A DNA stretch of 64,000 bases from Cryptomeria japonica. Its lineage: Eukaryota; Streptophyta; Pinopsida; Cupressales; Cupressaceae. This document shows, piece after piece, positions 59,601-64,000 of the stretch. Within the stretch, counting starts at the first letter, position 1; every line of letters begins with the position of its first letter. Position numbers and translations under genes: made by a program. A model generated the notes under the pieces. The model was not told where the DNA came from. It did no database searches and saw only the letters and a program-made list of their open reading frames with translations. The stretch spans positions 622,294,476 through 622,358,475 of the forward strand of contig NC_081408.1 of NCBI RefSeq assembly GCF_030272615.1, read 5' to 3'.

Positions 59601-62127
59601 ATATTTATATATATAAATATATATACTTATATATATAATATGTTTATATATATAAATACATATAAATATATATATATATATATATATATTATATTTTATT
59701 TAAAATATATATATATATATATAAATAAATAAAAAATGCCACTGTCGGGTTTCGGGGAGGGAGCCAAACCCACTGTGTGTATACACAGTGGGCCGGCGGT
59801 GGCTCGGGCCGCCACTGTGGCCCCCCACAGTGGACGGTCGGGGTATACCCGCAGCGCCCTCCACTTCCTCCTCCGCCTCTCCTCCCCTTCTCCGAAGACT
59901 TCCACGATCGCCATTTCCCCATTTAGCCCTACAACAAACCAAACACACACATCACCTTCAGAAAAAAAAAAAAAAAAATAGTTATGCCCTAGCCTGAAAT
60001 TAGGGTTAGGGCAATAAAATAAAATGGAAATGGATTGGAGGGTAGGGTTTATTTTTATAAGGATTTAATTGGGTTGCATGAGTTTGGTATTAGTAATGTT
60101 AATTAGAAATTAATAATTATCCCCATGTTTTAAATATTTTTGTTAAACAAATAAATAGACTTAGATATATATATATATATTTATATATATATGGATATAT
60201 ATATATAGTTAATTATATGAATGTATTAATCTATCCTTAGGTTATTTACTCACTTATACATTCAAATTTTACAATTGATTTTATGAACATTAAATATGAT
60301 GTTTTTAAATTGAAAATTAATTATGGGGTTTGATTTCTTAGGAACTTATAATAACATTATACGTTATTTCAACTATATGGGATTATTTAGCCACCTAAAA
60401 TTTAGGCAATTCCATGTTAAATTTTATAGGGAAATTTTCATTATGGATTTAATTGACCGTTGGTCAAAACAGTTTAACCACACTTCAATTAGATGTTAAA
60501 ATAAAATATAGAGGTATTAATAGTCTAAGTGCTAGGACTAATTCATTTAGTTCCTAAAAGCAATTGATGATTATTGGAGATTAATATTATCTATGTTATT
60601 TATTTAGAGAGTTTTGATTTGATTAAGTTATTGATTAAAATTGAGGAAATAATAAAAGAGTCATTTTAGTAATTCCGCATATGATTTAAATTATTTTTGC
60701 TTACTTGAGTTAGTAGATAAAGTTAACTCTAAACATAGTTAAGACAAAACTTGCTAGTGCATTTCTTATTGGTAGAATTTAATGTTTTAAGTTGTGATTT
60801 AAAAAAAAAAAAATTATCCTATTCGTGCCCAAAAGTTTGGGCATGACAAGATTGATTTGAAGAGAATTAAGATGTCGGTAAAAGACACAGAAAGAATGTG
60901 ATGAATAAGGGGAGAAATAAGTTATTCAATGGGCAACTATTACCAAGTTAGACAATGATGAGATCATGATGTTTAGATTGTTTTTATATCCTATATATGT
61001 TGTTGATTGTAAGGTTAATACTATACTTTGTCCCCAAGAAAAGAACCTAGTCGGTAAACCCTAAGGTTATCAATATCGATTAATGAAGGTGGAATGTCTA
61101 CCGAGTAAAGTTTAGTATTTACCGAGTTGCAACCGAGTTATGACAGAGTGCATTGGATCGATAAAAGCATTATTTAATGAAGGATGCTGATGAGCTGGAG
61201 ATGAATAAATGATTGGTATGTCGCGCATGAAGTTTGTTAAGGATCTACGGCAATGGAAAATCAAGAGGAAGATCTATAGCACAAATTGAACTGCAATAAC
61301 CTAGCACAAGTTCCTAGGAAGGAATGCAAGTTCCAAGGTGAGGTAAAGCATTTTCAGATCGAAGGATACATTGAACCTAGTCAAGATTGAAGATCTGATG
61401 GTTATGATTGATCATGGGAAATGTGATCAAGGAGATTACACGGTTAGCAAATTGTTTATAAATAAGAAATTATTAATGAACCAAGAATGCGGACAAGTGT
61501 AAGCACATAAGCTTGAAGACCTGTTTGAATAACAGAGTAAGGAGCCTAGTAGAGAGACAAGATAAGTCCTATGATAAGATTGTTTTGAGCAAATAGAATC
61601 TGCTTTAGCATTTTAGATGTGAAGTTGCAGATATATTTTTATTACTGTTATTTTGTAAGTAACAGAAAATCTCTTAGCCGAGTGGACTTAACAGTCTTAT
61701 TTGTAAACCCTCTAGCAAGGTAACATTCTAAATGAGTGCTTGAAATCCTTTGAAAAGGTCACTTCTAACAAAGTGAAGATCCTAATAGATCTTAGGGAAA
61801 TACCTTAACCGGGTCACATCTAGCAATGTGTTTGTAATCTTTAATAGGATTTGCTTTTAACCGAGCATACTCTAGAAGAGTATATTTCTTAGTGGGTCTG
61901 AAATCCCACAGTGGTTTTTCCCTATTTGGGTTTCCACATTAAATCTGGTGATATATGTATTATGATGATTATGTGTTTATGAGTTAGCATGTTTAGCAGT
62001 TTTTGGTTATATTGTTGAAGTATAAGTTACCGAGGTTGAATCTATTGATTTTATGGAAGATTAAGTTTGTATGATTCACCCCCCCCCCCCCTCTCATCTT
62101 ATTAGCTATTGGCATCAGAACTTTACA
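56647..62127 (+). repeat. Element G 5' LTR, split by a family A solo LTR
   Basis: It starts TGTTGGCATTTCAATA and ends GAACTTTACA, next to a primer site. Without the insert 56825-60848 (and the duplicated 5 bp) it is about 1.45 kb, and it matches the 3' LTR from 62599 along its length. It contains the TAAC-AGGT array (about 61675-61870), the hairpin (61911-61937) and a C13-like run near 62081. Confidence 0.9.
56825..60848. mobile_element. Family A solo LTR, copy 2 (4,024 bp)
   Basis: The ends are TGTGAGGCCC and GGGCATGACA, flanked by a perfect AGATT target duplication (56820-56824 and 60849-60853). It lies in inverted orientation to 15-4510. It contains TA microsatellites (59580-59722), a GC island with CCACTGTGG-type palindromes (59737-59900), and a palindrome-like GCCCTAGCC...GGGTTAGGGC near 59985-60013. 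Open frames in the GC island overlap on both strands and are not credible genes. Confidence 0.93.
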
Positions 62128-62129
62128 AT

Positions 62130-62141
62130 TGGTATCAGAGC
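62130..62141 (+). promoter_or_regulatory. Element G primer binding site
   Basis: TGGTATCAGAGC, two bases after the LTR end, matches the initiator-Met tRNA type. Confidence 0.94.
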
Positions 62142-62598
62142 TTGGTCTCTGGAAGAAAAGTTTTAAGGTACTTGAGGCAAAGATCCAAAGATGTATAAAA
62201 GAGATGCACCAAAGCTGAACAAGTCATGTTTCTCCACATGGCAGAAAAGGATGAAGCTGCATTTATCAGGAATTGGAGAATATGCAACATATTATTTGGA
62301 GAATGATTACATACCACCAAGCACCAACCCAATGACCTTGGAAGAGATAAAGGCAAAGCAAGAACATATTCAAGCTATGATTGAAATAACATCAGCATTG
62401 ACCGACTCGGAGTTCAATGATCTAGAAGGTTGTAATGATGCAAACGCAATATGGACCAAGCTCATATCTGCATATGGCGGTGATGAACATGTTTAAAGAG
62501 AAAAAGTAGATAGTCTAAGAGGACAACTTGAATCCATGAGAATGAATGAAGGTGGGAACATTGTTGGCAATATAGCATTATAATAGACAATGAAAGAT
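62142..62598 (+). pseudogene. gag: Element G Gag N-terminus, the only internal coding left
   Basis: The frame 62191-62496 (101 codons) carries the copia Gag/UBN2 start (CFSTWQKRMKLHL), NAIWTKLISAYGGDE and, after a stop, LESMRMNEGGNI. The 3' LTR begins right after this, so the rest of Gag and all of pol are deleted. No clear polypurine tract precedes the 3' LTR. The deletion end carries TTGTTGGCAAT, similar to the LTR start. Confidence 0.85.
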
Positions 62599-64000
62599 TG
62601 TTGGCATTTCAATAAGGATATTGAGAAGGTTGTTGATGATTATGGATATAACTGATTAAAGATGTTTGCTATCTTGATATTATTATTTTGTCATTGATGT
62701 TAAGAAATTGATTTTCTAATTCAGTATGATGTTGCCATATCTTGAGAAGTATGATTTGAAGAGTATAAAGAAGTCCGTAAAAGACACAGAAAGAATATGA
62801 TGAATAAGGGGATGAATAAGGTATTCAATGGGCAACTATTACCGAGTCAGACAATGATGAGATCATGATGTTTAGAGTGTTTTAACATCATACATATGTT
62901 GTAAATTGTAAAGGTTAATACTATACTATGTTATCAAGCAAAGAACCTAGTCGGTAAACCCTAAGGTTATCGATATCGGTTAATGAAGGCGGAATGTCTA
63001 CCGAGTGAAGTTTAGTATTTATCGAGTTGTAACTGAGTTGTAACCGAGCTATAACAGAATGCATTAAATGTTTACATGTGGTATTTAATGAAGGAAGTTG
63101 ATGAGCTGGAATTGATTAAATGATTGGTATGTCATGCATGAAGTTTGTCAATGAATCTAAGGCAAAGGAAAGTCAGCATGAAGATCTATAGTGCAGATTG
63201 AACCGCAATACCCTAGCACAAGTTCCAAGAAATGTATGCAAGTTCCAAGGTGGGGTAAAACATTTTCAGATCGAAAGATGCATTGAACCTGGACAAGATT
63301 GAAGATTTGATGGCTATGATTGATCATGGGAAATGTGATCAAGGAGATTAAGCGGTTACCTAATTGTTTATAAATAGGAAACTGTTGATAAACAATGCAT
63401 GCGGGCAAATGTATGCAAAGGGATGCTACATAGTGATTACCGAGCACAGAAGCTTGAAGACCTGTTAGAATAATAGAGTATAGAAGCCCAGCAGATAGAC
63501 AAGATTAGTTCTATGTCTAGATTGTATTGAACAAATAAGAATCTACTTTAGCATTTTAGATGTGAAGTTGCAGATAGATTTTTATTACTATTATTTTGTG
63601 AAAGTGACAGAAAATCTCTTAACCGAGTGGGCCTAACAGTCTTATTTGTAAAACCCTCTAGCAAGGTGACATTTAGATTGATTGTTTGAAATCCTTTGAC
63701 AAGGTCACTTCTAACAAGGTAAAGATCCTAATAGATCTAAGGGAAATCCCTTAACTGGGTCACATCTAGCAATGTGTTTGTAATCTTTAACAGGATTTGC
63801 TTTTAACCGAGCATACTCTAGAAGAGTATATTTCTTAGTGGGTCTGAAATCCCATAGTGGTTTTCCCTATTTGGGTTTCCATGTTAAATCTGGTGTTATG
63901 AGGTTTATGATGTTTATATGCTTTTGAGGTTGCATGTTTGACAATTTTGGTTTTATTACTGAAGTATATGTTACCAAGGTTGAATCTGATGTTTTTATGG
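62599..64000 (+). repeat. Element G 3' LTR, runs off the window
   Basis: It repeats 56647-62127 (without the insert) from TGTTGGCATTTCAATAAGG onward. The last bases match about 90-130 bp before the end of the 5' copy, so the true end and target duplication lie outside. The hairpin is at 63857-63882. Confidence 0.9.

Noticed and set aside
1-64000. CRISPR arrays, bacterial operons, tRNA or rRNA genes
   Set aside because: No regularly spaced identical repeats, no tRNA A/B-box pair with a cloverleaf, and no ribosomal RNA blocks were seen. The window is plant-type transposon DNA.

Overview
The window looks like intergenic DNA from a seed plant with a large, repeat-filled genome. It is AT-rich, it holds no host gene that I can recognise, and nearly every base I can assign belongs to nested LTR retrotransposons or to one CACTA DNA transposon. 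A gymnosperm is my best guess, from the long LTRs, low gene content and deep nesting. That is inference, not proof. I found no tRNA, rRNA, CRISPR array or prokaryotic feature.

Layout. 15-4510 is a solo LTR of about 4.5 kb (family A) inside an older LTR fragment. 5086-7617 is a broken Ty3/gypsy pol, and its chromodomain lies 16.5 kb away at 24126-24304. Between them sits a CACTA transposon (7618-24125) with a decayed TNP2-like transposase (20565-23014). The CACTA element itself received a young non-autonomous copia-type element E (minus strand, 10376-15562, two 480-bp LTRs). 25946-41361 is a 5'-truncated Ty1/copia element B. It is split by a solo LTR (26560-27684) and by a complete non-autonomous element C (29039-36370). 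Element D (41845-48309, minus strand) is a second complete non-autonomous element. From 50092 to the end there are solo LTRs and LTR fragments (F, F2, H), then element G, whose 5' LTR is split by a second family A solo LTR (56825-60848) in inverted orientation to the first. G's 3' LTR runs off the window.

The most interesting content is the C/D pair. Both have LTRs, an initiator-Met tRNA primer site and polypurine tracts. Both encode a shortened Gag (coiled coil plus four zinc knuckles), followed after a TATA-bearing gap by a second long reading frame of about 1000 codons that I do not recognise. This second frame is collinear and recognisably homologous between C and D. Neither element has integrase or reverse transcriptase, so both would depend on enzymes supplied in trans, for example by relatives of element B.

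A second cross-cutting signal is a two-part hairpin about 180-220 bases before the LTR 3' end. It recurs in about ten LTRs of different families, with matching changes on both arms.
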